Positions 1-9,715 of a stretch of 64,000 nt of DNA are shown in pieces; positions within the stretch are counted from its first letter, which is position 1; every line of letters begins with the position of its first letter. Both the position numbers and the translations under genes were made by a program. This stretch comes from Alteromonas sp. KC3 (GTDB lineage: Bacteria > Pseudomonadota > Gammaproteobacteria > Enterobacterales > Alteromonadaceae), in NCBI RefSeq assembly GCF_016756315.1, contig NZ_AP024235.1, positions 496,001 through 560,000 of the forward strand, given 5' to 3'. A model generated the notes under the pieces. It had not been told where the DNA came from. It worked only from the letters and a program-made list of their open reading frames with translations, and ran no database searches.

Positions 1-168
1 GTTGGCACCCTAGCAATTGGAGAAGCTGGCGCGGCAAATGCAGGCCTATTGGCCGCTCAGGTGGTTGCGTTGCACGATGAAAAAGTACGCGATGCCGTTA
101 TTGCATTTAGACAATCTCAAACTGACACAGTACTGGCTTCTAGTAATACGCTGGAGTTAGATGAATGA
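1..168 (+). CDS. purE: N5-carboxyaminoimidazole ribonucleotide mutase, 3' end
   Basis: This is the C-terminal end of PurE, which converts N5-CAIR to 4-carboxy-AIR in purine synthesis in the cytoplasm. The 55 visible residues carry the conserved family tail [19 protein letters not shown]. Its TGA stop overlaps the purK ATG as ATGA, so the two genes are translationally coupled, the usual purEK order. The start lies outside the window. Confidence 0.93.
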   Translation, partial: VGTLAIGEAGAANAGLLAAQVVALHDEKVRDAVIAFRQSQTDTVLASSNTLELDE

Positions 169-1301
169 GAGTAGTAGTTTACGGTGCAGGTCAACTTGCA
201 CAAATGATGTATCTGGCAGGAAGCCCTCTAGGTATTGACGTTCAAGCTGTAGACGTAAACAACGATACTGTTGTGCATCCAGTAAGCAAGACGCCGTTAG
301 AGATATCATTAGAGCAAGCACTAGAAAGTGCCGATGCGCTTACTGTCGAGTTTGAGCATGTTCCAGAGCGCTTATTAGAAGACGCCGCGAAAACAAACAA
401 GCTTATGCCAAACATCGAAAGCATATTAGTAGGTGCGGATCGCGTACGTGAGAAAAAGCTATTGGAGTCGATGGGCGTGGCTAATTGCGAGCACAAGATC
501 GTGACGCATTTAGATCAGCTTGACGATTGCGTTGCGCAACTGGGAAGCAAGTTGATTCTAAAAGCCAGTCGCGATGGCTATGACGGCTACGGGCAATGGC
601 GTTTAGCCGATGCTGCAGACTTGCCAGCGCTGAAAAAAGCGCTGCACGGTTTGGATCTTGAGAGTGTGCCTCTTGTTGTCGAGAAAATGGTAGCGTTTGA
701 TAGAGAGCTTTCATTGATTGGTGTGCGTAACGCCAATGGTGATGTGCGCACCTATCCACTTGCTGAAAACTTGCACCATCAAGGTCAGTTACATGTATCA
801 GTTGCTCCAGCAACTGACGTTGATGACGCGCTACAAACTCAAGCTCATGATATTTTTGTTAAATTAGCAGAAGGCATGAATTATGTGGGCGTATTGGCAG
901 TAGAGCTTTTCCAAGTTGGCGAAACACTTCTTGTTAATGAACTTGCACCGCGTGTACACAACTCAGGGCACTGGAGTCAGTCGGGTGCGGTAACCAGTCA
1001 ATTTGAAAACCACCTTCGTGCGGTTTGCGGCTTACCACTAGGCGACACATCTGCTATTGGTCCTAGTGCTATGGTGAATATTATTGGGTGTAGCAGTTTT
1101 TCTCGCGAACTACTGAGCATCGATGGCAGTCACCTTCACTGGTATGGAAAATCGGTGCGCGAGAAGCGCAAGATGGGCCATATTAATGTGACCACGAATA
1201 GCTACGAAAGCTTAGGTGAGAAGCTGATGGCATTAAGCCAATATTTGCCATTGGAATACTTTCCAAAATTAGTTGGTGAAGCAACGCGATTAAAAGGTTG
1301 A
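165..1301 (+). CDS. purK: 5-(carboxyamino)imidazole ribonucleotide synthase
   Basis: PurK is an ATP-grasp enzyme that carboxylates AIR to N5-CAIR using ATP and bicarbonate, supplying PurE. The 378 aa match the usual family length. An N-terminal pre-ATP-grasp fold ([11 protein letters not shown]) is followed by the ATP-grasp segment ([16 protein letters not shown], about residues 130-145) and the metal/ATP site ([17 protein letters not shown], about 258-274). The start overlaps the purE stop by 4 nt. A hairpin with a T-run follows at 1332-1357, so purEK ends here, ahead of a tRNA gene. Confidence 0.96.
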   Translation: MRVVVYGAGQLAQMMYLAGSPLGIDVQAVDVNNDTVVHPVSKTPLEISLEQALESADALTVEFEHVPERLLEDAAKTNKLMPNIESILVGADRVREKKLLESMGVANCEHKIVTHLDQLDDCVAQLGSKLILKASRDGYDGYGQWRLADAADLPALKKALHGLDLESVPLVVEKMVAFDRELSLIGVRNANGDVRTYPLAENLHHQGQLHVSVAPATDVDDALQTQAHDIFVKLAEGMNYVGVLAVELFQVGETLLVNELAPRVHNSGHWSQSGAVTSQFENHLRAVCGLPLGDTSAIGPSAMVNIIGCSSFSRELLSIDGSHLHWYGKSVREKRKMGHINVTTNSYESLGEKLMALSQYLPLEYFPKLVGEATRLKG

Positions 1302-1331
1302 CACCAACGCGTTTATCGCTAGAATACGCAT

Positions 1332-1357
1332 CCGCTGTCTAGGCAGCGGTTTTATTT
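1332..1357 (+). terminator. Rho-independent terminator after purEK
   Basis: A 6-bp GC-rich stem (CCGCTG/CAGCGG) with a 6-nt loop is followed directly by TTTTATTT. It lies 30 nt after the purK stop and just before tRNA-Thr. Confidence 0.8.
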
Positions 1358-1362
1358 AGTGT

Positions 1363-1438
<76 letters not shown>

Positions 1439-1511
1439 TTTTTCTTTTAGCGCTTTTTTCTTATAGCGTTATTACGTACACTGAACTTCGAAGCACATCG
1501 GAGCGCTATGT

Positions 1512-2048
1512 ATGTCAAAGTATCCCCCTTTAGTTAAATCTCTTTTTCTTGTCTCATCAATTTTTGTATCAGCTTTAATGTCTGTTGCATTTGCACATCA
1601 ACATAAAAACGATGAGCACGCTAAATCAGCAGAATCAAATCAATCGCAAACCGGTATTATGGTGATGGACGGATACGCCCGAGCTACATTCGCCATGGCA
1701 AAAACGGGGGCCGTGTACTTTACTTTGCATAATCAAAATAACGAACCCGTTACCCTGACGGCAGTATCAGTAGACAGCGCTGTTGCAAGTGATGCACAAA
1801 TTCACACAACAGAAATGCAAGACGATGTCATGAAAATGCGAGAAATGACAGAAGGCGTGAGCGTGGATGGCAATGCCATGGTGTCTTTCAAGCCAGGTGG
1901 TTATCACATCATGTTGTTAGGACTGTCTAAAGGGCTTGAAGAAGGCAGTGATGTTGCTCTAACACTGACTTTCGACGAGCAACGTGAACTACACGTTGTA
2001 TTACCGGTGAAAAAGGATGAAAACGCAGGTCATCATCACCATCACTAA
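1512..2048 (+). CDS. PCu(A)C-type periplasmic copper chaperone with His tail
   Basis: This 178-aa exported protein has a signal peptide ending about VAFAHQHK and the PCu(A)C (DUF461) domain at about residues 50-165. The copper-binding pattern is visible as His in QIHTTEM, several Met residues (DDVMKMREM) and HIM in GGYHIMLLGL. The family carries Cu(I) in the periplasm, often towards cytochrome oxidase. Unusually, it has His at both ends: AHQHKNDEH after the signal and a terminal run of five His, which probably add metal capacity. GGAG precedes the ATG. It appears monocistronic. Confidence 0.88.
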   Translation: MSKYPPLVKSLFLVSSIFVSALMSVAFAHQHKNDEHAKSAESNQSQTGIMVMDGYARATFAMAKTGAVYFTLHNQNNEPVTLTAVSVDSAVASDAQIHTTEMQDDVMKMREMTEGVSVDGNAMVSFKPGGYHIMLLGLSKGLEEGSDVALTLTFDEQRELHVVLPVKKDENAGHHHHH

Positions 2049-2154
2049 AATACAGGGCTGTTGATGGGTATAGTGAAGCGCGTTGTGATACTTGTACTAC
2101 GCTTCATTGAGTAAGCCGATGAGCACAATCAATTAAATGCAAAATCTTTTTCTT

Positions 2155-2184
2155 AAAATCTACGTTACTATTTATGTAGATTTT
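2155..2184. promoter_or_regulatory. 9-bp inverted repeat upstream of dps
   Basis: Perfect arms AAAATCTAC and GTAGATTTT are separated by a 12-nt AT-rich spacer, 60-90 nt before the dps start. A second perfect 7-bp repeat (TAATTCA/TGAATTA, 2210-2228) lies just before the ribosome site. Either could be an operator or leader structure. Dps genes are often under OxyR or Fur control, but I cannot assign a regulator from the sequence. Confidence 0.4.
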
Positions 2185-2244
2185 AAAATTGAATTGTATT
2201 TTGTTTTTTTAATTCATTTTCTGAATTAATTTAAGGAGTGTGAC

Positions 2245-2718
2245 ATGAGCAAGATTGATATTGGTATTTCAGAAAGCGACCGTAATGCAGTAGCTGAAGG
2301 GCTTAAAAAGCTGCTTGCCGATTCGTACACGCTTTATCTTCAAACGCATAATTTTCACTGGAATGTCGAAGGGCCGCAGTTTCGCGAACTCCATTTAATG
2401 TTCGAAGAACACTATACTGAGCTTGCCCAGGCGGTCGATGAAATTGCAGAGCGTATTCGTACATTGGGTGTAGCAGCGCCAGGTACTTACAAATCGTTTG
2501 CAGAGCTAAGCTCAATTGAAGAAGTAGAGGGTGTACCTGAAGCAATTGAAATGGTTCGTCTACTTACTCATGGTCATGAGCAAGTGGTTAAAACCTGCAG
2601 AGCGTCACTGAAATTAGCGCAGGACGCTGATGATGAATCATCTGCCGCGCTTATTGGTGATCGCATGCGTGTCCATGAGAAAACGGCATGGATGCTTCGC
2701 GCAACGTTGCCAAAATAA
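2245..2718 (+). CDS. dps: Dps-family DNA-protecting ferritin-like protein
   Basis: This 157-aa Dps-family mini-ferritin stores iron, using hydrogen peroxide as oxidant, and can protect DNA. The ferroxidase signature is complete: [10 protein letters not shown] (H35, H38), the [11 protein letters not shown] helix and [12 protein letters not shown] (D65, E69). AAGGAG lies well placed before the ATG. The gene stands alone between an AT-rich leader with inverted repeats and a strong terminator. The short N-terminus has few basic residues, so direct DNA binding is uncertain. Confidence 0.94.
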   Translation: MSKIDIGISESDRNAVAEGLKKLLADSYTLYLQTHNFHWNVEGPQFRELHLMFEEHYTELAQAVDEIAERIRTLGVAAPGTYKSFAELSSIEEVEGVPEAIEMVRLLTHGHEQVVKTCRASLKLAQDADDESSAALIGDRMRVHEKTAWMLRATLPK

Positions 2719-2779
2719 GGTAACGGTTTATCGTCCTAAAACTGCGCTTTTAGCGCGATAGTTAGGTGAATTATCTAAA

Positions 2780-2806
2780 GGGTACAGCATAGCTGTGCCC
2801 TTTTTT
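2780..2806 (+). terminator. Rho-independent terminator after dps
   Basis: A 9-bp stem (GGGTACAGC/GCTGTGCCC, one G-T pair) with an ATA loop is followed by six T. It closes the dps transcription unit. Confidence 0.88.
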
Positions 2807-2878
2807 GTATACTCGCGCGTATTACAATAATACGAATGTAGCCATGCTGCGCTACTGCACATTAAACCGAGGCTTCTA

Positions 2879-4009
2879 ATGACAAAACTTTCTTCTGTAT
2901 TGCTGACTACCAGCGTGCTAGCGCTTGGGCAATCAGCATTTGCTCACGAAAACCACGACCATGGTGTTACCGATAAAGACATTACCGTCACTACCCTTGT
3001 AGAAGGGCTAGAGCATCCGTGGGGCATGGCTTTCTTACCTAATGGAGACTTGCTGGTAACCGAGCGCGCAGGTGGTATTCAGCGTTTGTCTAAAGAGGGT
3101 AAACTGTCAGGGCGTTTAGCCAATGTGCCTGCTGTGGTAGCGAACAATCAAGGCGGTATGCTCGATATTGCCATTGATCCAGATTTTAGCAGCAACAACA
3201 CGGTGTATTTTTGTTACAGCAAAGAAAGTGAAGTTGAAGGTAAAAAGGGGAGTAGTAGCAGTGTCGCAAAAGCGACATTGACGGCGGCAGGTCTAGATAA
3301 CGTCGAGGTCATCTTTAGCGCTGATTCTATAGTAGACAACGGTTTTCACTTTGGCTGCCGTCTAGTATTTGATGCCGACAAGCAGCTTTACGTTACCATG
3401 GGCGACCGTTATAAATACATGCAGGAAGCGCAAAACACCAATAATCACTTTGGCAAGATTGTGCGCATCAATCGAGATGGAAGTGTTCCCACAGATAATC
3501 CGTTTACAGACGGTGATGCGCCTGAAGTATTTAGCTATGGCCATCGCAATGTGCAAGGCGTAACAGTCCACCCACAAACTGGCGACGTATGGGCAATGGA
3601 ACACGGGCCTAAAGGTGGTGACGAAATCAATATTATTCGTGCTGGCGCGAACTACGGTTGGCCCGTCATCACTTACGGTATCGATTACAGTGGTGAGATC
3701 ATTAGTGACAAAACTCACATGGATGGCATGGAGCAACCGTGGGTTTATTGGGACCCGTCAATCGCACCTAGTGGTATTACGTTCTACAACGGTGACATGT
3801 TCAAAGAGTGGAAAGGCGATATTTTGGTAGGCTCACTGAAGTTTACTCACCTTCGCCGCATAGAAGTTGAAGATGGCAAGCCTGGCGAGCAATTCGAATA
3901 TGTTCGCGACAACCAAGCACGTATTCGCGACGTTGAAGTCGCCCCAGATGGTGCGATTTACCTACTGACAGATGCGCCAAATGGCAAAATATTAAGACTT
4001 TCTAAGTAG
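2879..4009 (+). CDS. PQQ-dependent soluble aldose sugar dehydrogenase (YliI/Asd-like)
   Basis: This 376-aa periplasmic enzyme of the GDH-B/YliI beta-propeller family oxidises aldoses using PQQ. A signal peptide ends about QSAFA, followed by a His-rich HENHDHG stretch. Family motifs are clear: HPWGMAFLPNGDLLVTERAG (about 43-62), NNQGGMLDIAIDPDF, YVTMGDR, GKIVRINRDGSVPTDNPF, SYGHRNVQG and EHGPKGGDEIN. GAGG precedes the ATG. No PQQ synthesis genes are in view, so cofactor source and electron acceptor are unknown. Confidence 0.92.
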   Translation: MTKLSSVLLTTSVLALGQSAFAHENHDHGVTDKDITVTTLVEGLEHPWGMAFLPNGDLLVTERAGGIQRLSKEGKLSGRLANVPAVVANNQGGMLDIAIDPDFSSNNTVYFCYSKESEVEGKKGSSSSVAKATLTAAGLDNVEVIFSADSIVDNGFHFGCRLVFDADKQLYVTMGDRYKYMQEAQNTNNHFGKIVRINRDGSVPTDNPFTDGDAPEVFSYGHRNVQGVTVHPQTGDVWAMEHGPKGGDEINIIRAGANYGWPVITYGIDYSGEIISDKTHMDGMEQPWVYWDPSIAPSGITFYNGDMFKEWKGDILVGSLKFTHLRRIEVEDGKPGEQFEYVRDNQARIRDVEVAPDGAIYLLTDAPNGKILRLSK

Positions 4010-4055
4010 TACGTAAAATACCCCAGCCCAAGCGGGATGGGTACAAGAAACCAAA

Positions 4056-4085
4056 AAATAGCCGGGTTATCTAACCCGGCTATTT
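4056..4085. terminator. Bidirectional terminator between convergent genes
   Basis: A perfect 14-bp stem (AAATAGCCGGGTTA and its complement) with a 2-nt loop has A-rich and T-rich flanks. It can end both the dehydrogenase (plus strand) and the S9 peptidase (minus strand). Confidence 0.9.
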
Positions 4086-4099
4086 CGTTGAACTAATGC

Positions 4100-6211
4100 T
4101 TAATCATTCTCTTTTGGCGACGTTGCATAGCGTTCGAACCACGCCAAAATATTTCCGACTTTCTGAATAAGCCGTGACGGGCGACTGGCAATGCCGTGAG
4201 AGGCGCCTGGGATTCGAACCATAGCAGCGTCAACACCCTGAAGTTTCAGTGCTTGATAGTACTGCTCTGACTCACTAATGGGTGTGCGGTGGTCTGCTTC
4301 ACCCGTTAGTAACATGGTAGGGGTTGTAACGTTCCCAACGAGTGACAAGGGGCTGCGCTTCCACAGTTTATCTGCGATGTTCCAGGGCTTGTCGGCCATC
4401 CAATATTGACTGAAATAAGGGTATGCGTCAGCAGTCAGTGCAAAGCTAACCCAATTTATAACGGGTTTTGCCACCACAGCTGCGGCAAATCTGTCCGTCA
4501 TGCCAATCGACCATGCCGTTAAGACACCGCCACCAGAACCCCCTGTGATAAACAAGTTTTCGGTGTCTATATTGCCTTTTGCTACTACGGCATCAACAAC
4601 ATCCATCAGATCGTTGAAGTCGTTTGAGGGGTAGTTGTGATGAATAAGATTACCAAAGTCTTCTCCATAAGAGCTGCTACCTCGTGGATTTGACCACACC
4701 ACTACGTAGCCTTTTGCTGCCATCAATTGAATTTCCATGGCGAAGTGAGGCCCATAAGCCGCATGTGGCCCGCCGTGAATTTCCAAAATGAGTGGGTAAG
4801 TCTTAGTGGTATCAAATCCGGGAGGATAAGCTACCCACGCATCAATTTCGCGCTCATCATAAGAAGAGATAACCGTAAGATCTTCAACCTTTGCCAGCGT
4901 CTTATGACCTAGTGCGTCATCATTAAGGTGGGTAAGAACGCCATCCTGCTTGCCTTTGCGATATAAGGCTAAGTCACCCGGCATTGTGCGCGAAGCCGTG
5001 GTGTAAACAATGTCACCTTTTTTACTTATTGCGAAATCGCCAGAGGTATATGGGCGTCCAAATGCTTGCCCTCCAATAGCAATATCAAGGGGCTTAACGT
5101 CACCGTTCAGATTAACCGCAGCCAATTTAGTTTCGCCGTTATCTAGGTAAGAAAATATTAAGCCTCGGCTATTTTGTCGCCATACAAATTGACCTAACGA
5201 ACGGTCCAGCGACGTGGTTAAGCGCGTTACCTCACCACTTGCTAATTCCATCACCACCAAATCACTATTTTGATAAGACAGCTTCCTGTCGTTTAATTGC
5301 GTAAAAGCGAGATACTTACCATCAGGGCTTATAGACGGTCGACCTTCTGGACCCTCAATAGCGGTGACTTGCTCAATATCCAGCGTTTCAATATTCACTT
5401 TGTATATGTCACTAACAAGCGGATGCAGCGCGTAATCTTCACGGTGTGGCGTGGCAAAATAAACCCACTCATTATCATTAGAAAAAGATAGTGTGCCGCC
5501 ACTAGGGAAATTGCCTGAGGTTAATTTACGCGGTGTACCACCTTCGATGGGGAGCACAAAAATTTGATCATACCCTTCGCGAAGATAGCCCCTGCCATCA
5601 CCGCGATATTGAGTTGCATCAATATAGGTCGCAGTCTCTGCCCAATTGGCGCCCTTCGGCTTTGCAGGCATACCGGTGAAAATTGGCTTTTGTGGTGCTT
5701 CATCAAACAAGGTAAAGGCAAGTGTTTTACTGTCGTTTGACCACGTGATTTGTCGTGGTGTTTCGGTGAGATTGGTCAGGCGGACAGACTGTCTGGTATC
5801 TAAATAATATAGGTGCAGTTGCGCTTGCCCTTTCACTGACTTGGTGTAGGCAATGTAATTACCATTGGGTGACAATGTTGCTTGCGACAAACTGACGTCG
5901 TCAGCAATAAACGGGCGGTGCTCTCCTGACTTTATGTTAACTTGCCACAGACGACTTTGTCGGCCATCCGTCATAATATCCATACTTTGTCGACTATATA
6001 TAACCGTGTCATCGCTGATGAATTGTGGATTAGCAACAAACTCTAAATTGAAGGTGTCTTCGTATTGTAAAGGGTTAACAGTGGTTGACGGAGAAGACGT
6101 GTTGTCAGCGTCTTGCAAGGCATTTACTGCTGAAGAAGTAGATAACAAAAGTGAAAGGGCGATAGAGGATTTAACCAGCCTCCATCGGGAAACGTGTCGA
6201 GACGTCAACAT
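4100..6211 (-). CDS. S9 family prolyl oligopeptidase-type peptidase, exported
   Basis: This 703-aa serine peptidase has a signal peptide (about residues 1-31, ending VNALQ). A beta-propeller with repeated SPDGKYLAF/SPNGNYIAY-type blades (about 60-430) precedes a C-terminal alpha/beta hydrolase. The oxyanion/nucleophile region reads GGPHAAYGPHF and GGSGGGVLTAW (Ser nucleophile), with Asp in GEADHRTP and His in ASHGIASRP. This layout fits the dipeptidyl/acylaminoacyl peptidase branch, acting on short peptides in the periplasm. The exact specificity cannot be read. Confidence 0.93.
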   Translation of the reverse strand: MLTSRHVSRWRLVKSSIALSLLLSTSSAVNALQDADNTSSPSTTVNPLQYEDTFNLEFVANPQFISDDTVIYSRQSMDIMTDGRQSRLWQVNIKSGEHRPFIADDVSLSQATLSPNGNYIAYTKSVKGQAQLHLYYLDTRQSVRLTNLTETPRQITWSNDSKTLAFTLFDEAPQKPIFTGMPAKPKGANWAETATYIDATQYRGDGRGYLREGYDQIFVLPIEGGTPRKLTSGNFPSGGTLSFSNDNEWVYFATPHREDYALHPLVSDIYKVNIETLDIEQVTAIEGPEGRPSISPDGKYLAFTQLNDRKLSYQNSDLVVMELASGEVTRLTTSLDRSLGQFVWRQNSRGLIFSYLDNGETKLAAVNLNGDVKPLDIAIGGQAFGRPYTSGDFAISKKGDIVYTTASRTMPGDLALYRKGKQDGVLTHLNDDALGHKTLAKVEDLTVISSYDEREIDAWVAYPPGFDTTKTYPLILEIHGGPHAAYGPHFAMEIQLMAAKGYVVVWSNPRGSSSYGEDFGNLIHHNYPSNDFNDLMDVVDAVVAKGNIDTENLFITGGSGGGVLTAWSIGMTDRFAAAVVAKPVINWVSFALTADAYPYFSQYWMADKPWNIADKLWKRSPLSLVGNVTTPTMLLTGEADHRTPISESEQYYQALKLQGVDAAMVRIPGASHGIASRPSRLIQKVGNILAWFERYATSPKEND

Positions 6212-6354
6212 ATTGCATTCCTTATTTTTTTACACGCGTACGAGCGCGATAGTTATTTTCTAACCTTATCGCGTTCTTTTTATTTGTGTAAAGATTGTGC
6301 GCCGAAGCAGCAGCTATACATGATAGGTTGCAGACTATGTTGTATGAAGACGCG

Positions 6355-6684
6355 TTACCCTTTTAGGCTAATTCTGCCCAACAGAATATCTTTAAACATG
6401 ACCCAATCGCCAATGAAGCTATAAAGTGGGTATTTAAAGGTGGCAGGCTTGTTTTTCTCAAAGAAAAAATGCCCTACCCAAGCAAATCCATAACCAACAA
6501 CTGGCACTAGCCAAAGCAGTGTGTAGTTTGATGTATAAACAGATAGCGCTACTACTCCAAGAACTAGCCACGAGCCTATAAAGTGCAGTGTTCTGCATGT
6601 GGCATCGCTGTGCTCCTTGAGATAAAACGGATAAAACTCGCTGAAAGACGTAAATTGCGTCGATGATTCGCTGTTAACACTCAT
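6355..6684 (-). CDS. Mpo1-like (DUF962) membrane protein
   Basis: This 109-aa protein carries the DUF962/Mpo1 signature: FSEFYPFYLKEHSD at the N-terminus, the His motifs RTLHFIG and FAWVGHFFFEKNKPATFKYP, and two membrane segments between them. The yeast family member Mpo1 is an Fe(II) dioxygenase that oxidises 2-hydroxy fatty acids. The metal-ligand His residues are present here, but the bacterial role is not established. It is a single gene reading towards the S9 peptidase with a 143-bp gap. Confidence 0.87.
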   Translation of the reverse strand: MSVNSESSTQFTSFSEFYPFYLKEHSDATCRTLHFIGSWLVLGVVALSVYTSNYTLLWLVPVVGYGFAWVGHFFFEKNKPATFKYPLYSFIGDWVMFKDILLGRISLKG

Positions 6685-6915
6685 AGTTCACCTTGTAGTT
6701 GCGAGGTTTCGGTTTAATAAGGAATTCTGTTCAAACAGGTTATTTTCTTATCTATAAATATATTACATAGCTTCCGTTAACAGCAAATTAACATTATTGG
6801 TCTATACAGAATGTCGCGAAGCTGACAAAGTGAGGATATCTTGGCTCGCTCTTGAGTTTTATAGACTGATACCCCATATTTCACCCCAGAAGAGCATTAT
6901 ATAAAGGCATGTGTT

Positions 6916-7785
6916 ATGGAAAATTTCGTTGCAAATCATCAGGCAACCATTGTTGATATTACCGTAGAAAACTTTCAGCAAATTATTGTTGAAGCATCAC
7001 AAGAGAAGTTGGTACTTATCGACTTTTGGGCTGACTGGTGTGAGCCGTGTAAAGACCTTATGCCAATACTAGAAAAGCTGGCTGGCGAGTACAGTCAGCA
7101 TTTGATTTTGGCCAAGGTAGACTGTGAAGCGCAGCAAGAAGTCGCTGCACAATTTGGCATTCGCAGTTTGCCCACAGTAATGGTAGTACAAAATGGTCAA
7201 CCTGTAGACGGATTTGCCGGTGTACAGCCTGAACAACAAATTCGAGAAATGCTTGCGAAATACCTACCAAATCCAGAAGACGACTTACTGGCAACGGCAG
7301 GAAAAGCGATTCAAGCTGGTGATTATGCGCAAGCCTTACCTGCAGCAAAAGAAGCGCTTTCACTTAACCCTGATAACGTGAACGCCAAGTACATGCTTAT
7401 CGATTGTTATATAGAAACAGGTTCAATCGATGTGGCTAAGACACTGCTTGAGGAAATTAAGCTTGTTGACCAAGACTCTCGATATAAATCGCTAGCAGGT
7501 AAAATTGAGCTGGCTGAGCAAGCGGCTGATACTCCAGAAATTAGACAATTAATGGCAGCCGTAGAGGCTAACCCTGATGACCTTCAGTTAAAAATTGATT
7601 TAGCTGTACAGTTACAGCAAGCCAACAAGGCCCAAGACGCCTTAGCGCTTCTGTATAGCGTATTAAAGAAGGAGTTGGGTTTTGGCGATGCGCGAAAGCT
7701 GATGATGGACATGATGAACGCATTGCCCGATGGCGATCCGCTAAAGTCGGAATACCGCCGAAAAGTATACAGCCTGCTTTACTAA
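6916..7785 (+). CDS. cnoX: Co-chaperone CnoX (YbbN), thioredoxin fold plus TPR
   Basis: This 289-aa protein has an N-terminal thioredoxin domain (about 10-110) with an intact WCEPC active site (C42, C45) and a cis-Pro segment (IRSLPTVMV), then TPR-like helices to the C-terminus. CnoX/YbbN protects proteins from oxidative aggregation and hands them to GroEL or DnaK. The E. coli protein lacks a normal CXXC, while this one keeps it, so it may also have redox activity. It is a single gene with its own terminator. Confidence 0.92.
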   Translation: MENFVANHQATIVDITVENFQQIIVEASQEKLVLIDFWADWCEPCKDLMPILEKLAGEYSQHLILAKVDCEAQQEVAAQFGIRSLPTVMVVQNGQPVDGFAGVQPEQQIREMLAKYLPNPEDDLLATAGKAIQAGDYAQALPAAKEALSLNPDNVNAKYMLIDCYIETGSIDVAKTLLEEIKLVDQDSRYKSLAGKIELAEQAADTPEIRQLMAAVEANPDDLQLKIDLAVQLQQANKAQDALALLYSVLKKELGFGDARKLMMDMMNALPDGDPLKSEYRRKVYSLLY

Positions 7786-7796
7786 TTTAAGATACA

Positions 7797-7823
7797 AAAT
7801 GGCTTGCATCGCAGGCCATTTTT
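7797..7823 (+). terminator. Rho-independent terminator after cnoX
   Basis: An 11-bp stem (AAATGGCTTGC/GCAGGCCATTT with one wobble) and an ATC loop run into a short T-run. It also faces the convergent STAS-like gene. Confidence 0.8.
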
Positions 7824-7847
7824 AATTATTCCCACGCTTTAATGGTT

Positions 7848-8267
7848 TCACTCTATGGGGGAATATCCTTCTTTGTGTAACCAATTGAGCGCCTGAAAGT
7901 ACTTATCAAAATACTCTCGTTCATAACCGACCACTTCAAAATCTCGTTGTTTTGCAGGGTGAGTTCGTTCTAATTGGGCGCGTTTTACCATACCCGCATC
8001 CAGCACATAGGCTGAGCGGCACAAGCCTCGCGTAATATTGACTTTAATAGCATCTGCCAGACATGTCTGGCATTCAGGCGTGGCCAATACCCAGCGTCTG
8101 CCGTCCATTATTGCAGCCCACGGCTGGTTGTCGAATTTAGAGACGATGTCGTGCATCTCTTCAACAAATAGCTCTGTTGTGCGTAAGTTCCATGCGCCGG
8201 TCGCAAAAACTTCAAGCATATTGCCTGATATATCAAGAGAATAGTTCCCGTATTTAGGAAAGCGCAT
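7848..8267 (-). CDS. STAS-like hypothetical protein
   Basis: This 139-aa cytoplasmic protein starts at MRFPKYGNYSLDI. I chose this start over a longer frame because AAGGTTAACT sits directly upstream and the extension is low-complexity. The strands and helices around LEVFATGAWNLRTTELFVEEMHDIV and PWAAIMDGRRW resemble STAS-type domains of uncharacterised marine proteobacterial proteins. Cys residues in ATPECQTCLAD are notable. No partner gene is adjacent, and its function is unknown. Confidence 0.7.
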   Translation of the reverse strand: MRFPKYGNYSLDISGNMLEVFATGAWNLRTTELFVEEMHDIVSKFDNQPWAAIMDGRRWVLATPECQTCLADAIKVNITRGLCRSAYVLDAGMVKRAQLERTHPAKQRDFEVVGYEREYFDKYFQALNWLHKEGYSPIE

Positions 8268-8523
8268 AGTTAACCTTATAAAGCCAAAAGACCTTTGCGT
8301 ATCTATATTAATACGCCTTAAGTAATTGTATAGCAGACTTTTGGTTGTTTGCAGTAGTAATAGGTATAAGAAATTAAACCTTTTGGGTTGTTTGTACATC
8401 AAAGCGGTCAGTTCAATTTACACTTTGCGTTGACAAACTCACACGCTTCGCTGCCTAACACTATGCGAGAGCGACGCAAATTTGATAGGGTTTATGCGGT
8501 TTTTCTTTTCACGGTAGCTGTCC

Positions 8524-9699
8524 ATGTCTTATCAGCAGTTTTATACGGGGTTTCTCTCAGCCAACACAACAAAGCAGCATTACGCTTGCCACAGTCATTA
8601 TTTTTGGCCTGATTGTACGCGCGATGCCATGCTTGAGTACTGGGACGATAGTGCTAAATATGTCGATCATAAGTGGGGCTATTTTTTTGAAACGTTAGTG
8701 CCGGAACTGCAACAGCGCATCAGTACTATTTTAAATACCAACGCGCCCGCGCAGGTGGTGTTTGCGCCAAACACACATGAATTGCTTTATCGCATTATGA
8801 GCTGTTTCGATACCGCTAAGCCGATAAAAGTTGTTTCTACCGATAGCGAATTTCACAGTTTTCAGCGCCAAGCAAGCCGTTTAGAAGAGCAAGGCGCAAT
8901 AGAGCTAATTTCAGTAGAGACTCAGCCATTTGATACCTTTTCATCTCGCTTTAAAGCGGCAATAGCGCAGCATAATCCCGACCTTGTGTTTTTCAGCCAC
9001 GTGTTTTTCAACTCAGGCTATGTCGTCAATGACCTAAATGATGTTGTAAACAGCGTAGCCAATGACGATACCATCGTTGTCATCGACGGGTATCACGGCT
9101 TTATGGCAAAACCAACTGATCTAAGTGATATCGCTCATCGCGCATTTTATTTAGCGGGTAGCTACAAATATGCGCAAGCAGGTGAGGGAGCGTGTTTTGC
9201 TCACGTCCCCACAGGTTGTAAGCTTCGTCCCGCCTATACGGGATGGTTTGCCGAATTTGGTGATCTTGACAAGCCGCGTCAAATAGCGGGTAAAGACGCA
9301 GTGCAATATAGCCAAGATGGAATGCGCTTTGCCGGTGCAACGATGGATTTCACAGCACTTTATCGCCTGCGAGCAGTATTGCGCCTGTTTGAACAGAACA
9401 ACTTAAGCGTTGCCACCATCAATGACTACGTAATGCAAATGCAACAGCATTTTCTCAATGAGCTTAAACGACAGGGGCACGGCGTATTGAACGAGGCTAA
9501 CTTGGTGGTTAAAGATGCAAATTGTCGTGGCCACTTTCTTACGTTTGAATTAGCCGATGCCAAGGTTACTCAAGCGCTTTCAGCGGCCTTAAAAGAAAAG
9601 GGGATCTTAACCGACTCCCGAGGTAATCGCTTGCGCTTCGGCCTTGGTCTTTACCACACCCCTGAATACATTAACTTGAACGCGTTAAGCGCACTATAG
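8524..9699 (+). CDS. PLP-dependent aminotransferase class V-fold enzyme
   Basis: This 391-aa protein has the fold type I, class V layout also seen in kynureninase. PLP-site features are VVIDGYHGFMA (cofactor Asp), YLAGSYKYAQAGEGACF (Schiff-base Lys) and a C-terminal RLRFGLGLYHT segment. The substrate is not evident. It is divergent from the STAS-like gene and sits 17 nt before the DUF2065 gene, so those two are probably cotranscribed. Confidence 0.82.
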   Translation: MSYQQFYTGFLSANTTKQHYACHSHYFWPDCTRDAMLEYWDDSAKYVDHKWGYFFETLVPELQQRISTILNTNAPAQVVFAPNTHELLYRIMSCFDTAKPIKVVSTDSEFHSFQRQASRLEEQGAIELISVETQPFDTFSSRFKAAIAQHNPDLVFFSHVFFNSGYVVNDLNDVVNSVANDDTIVVIDGYHGFMAKPTDLSDIAHRAFYLAGSYKYAQAGEGACFAHVPTGCKLRPAYTGWFAEFGDLDKPRQIAGKDAVQYSQDGMRFAGATMDFTALYRLRAVLRLFEQNNLSVATINDYVMQMQQHFLNELKRQGHGVLNEANLVVKDANCRGHFLTFELADAKVTQALSAALKEKGILTDSRGNRLRFGLGLYHTPEYINLNALSAL

Positions 9700-9715
9700 T
9701 CAAAAAGGATGAAGT

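Noticed and set aside
3362..3736. Long antisense frames over the PQQ dehydrogenase and other core genes
   Set aside because: Shadows of well-supported genes, without ribosome sites or recognisable products.
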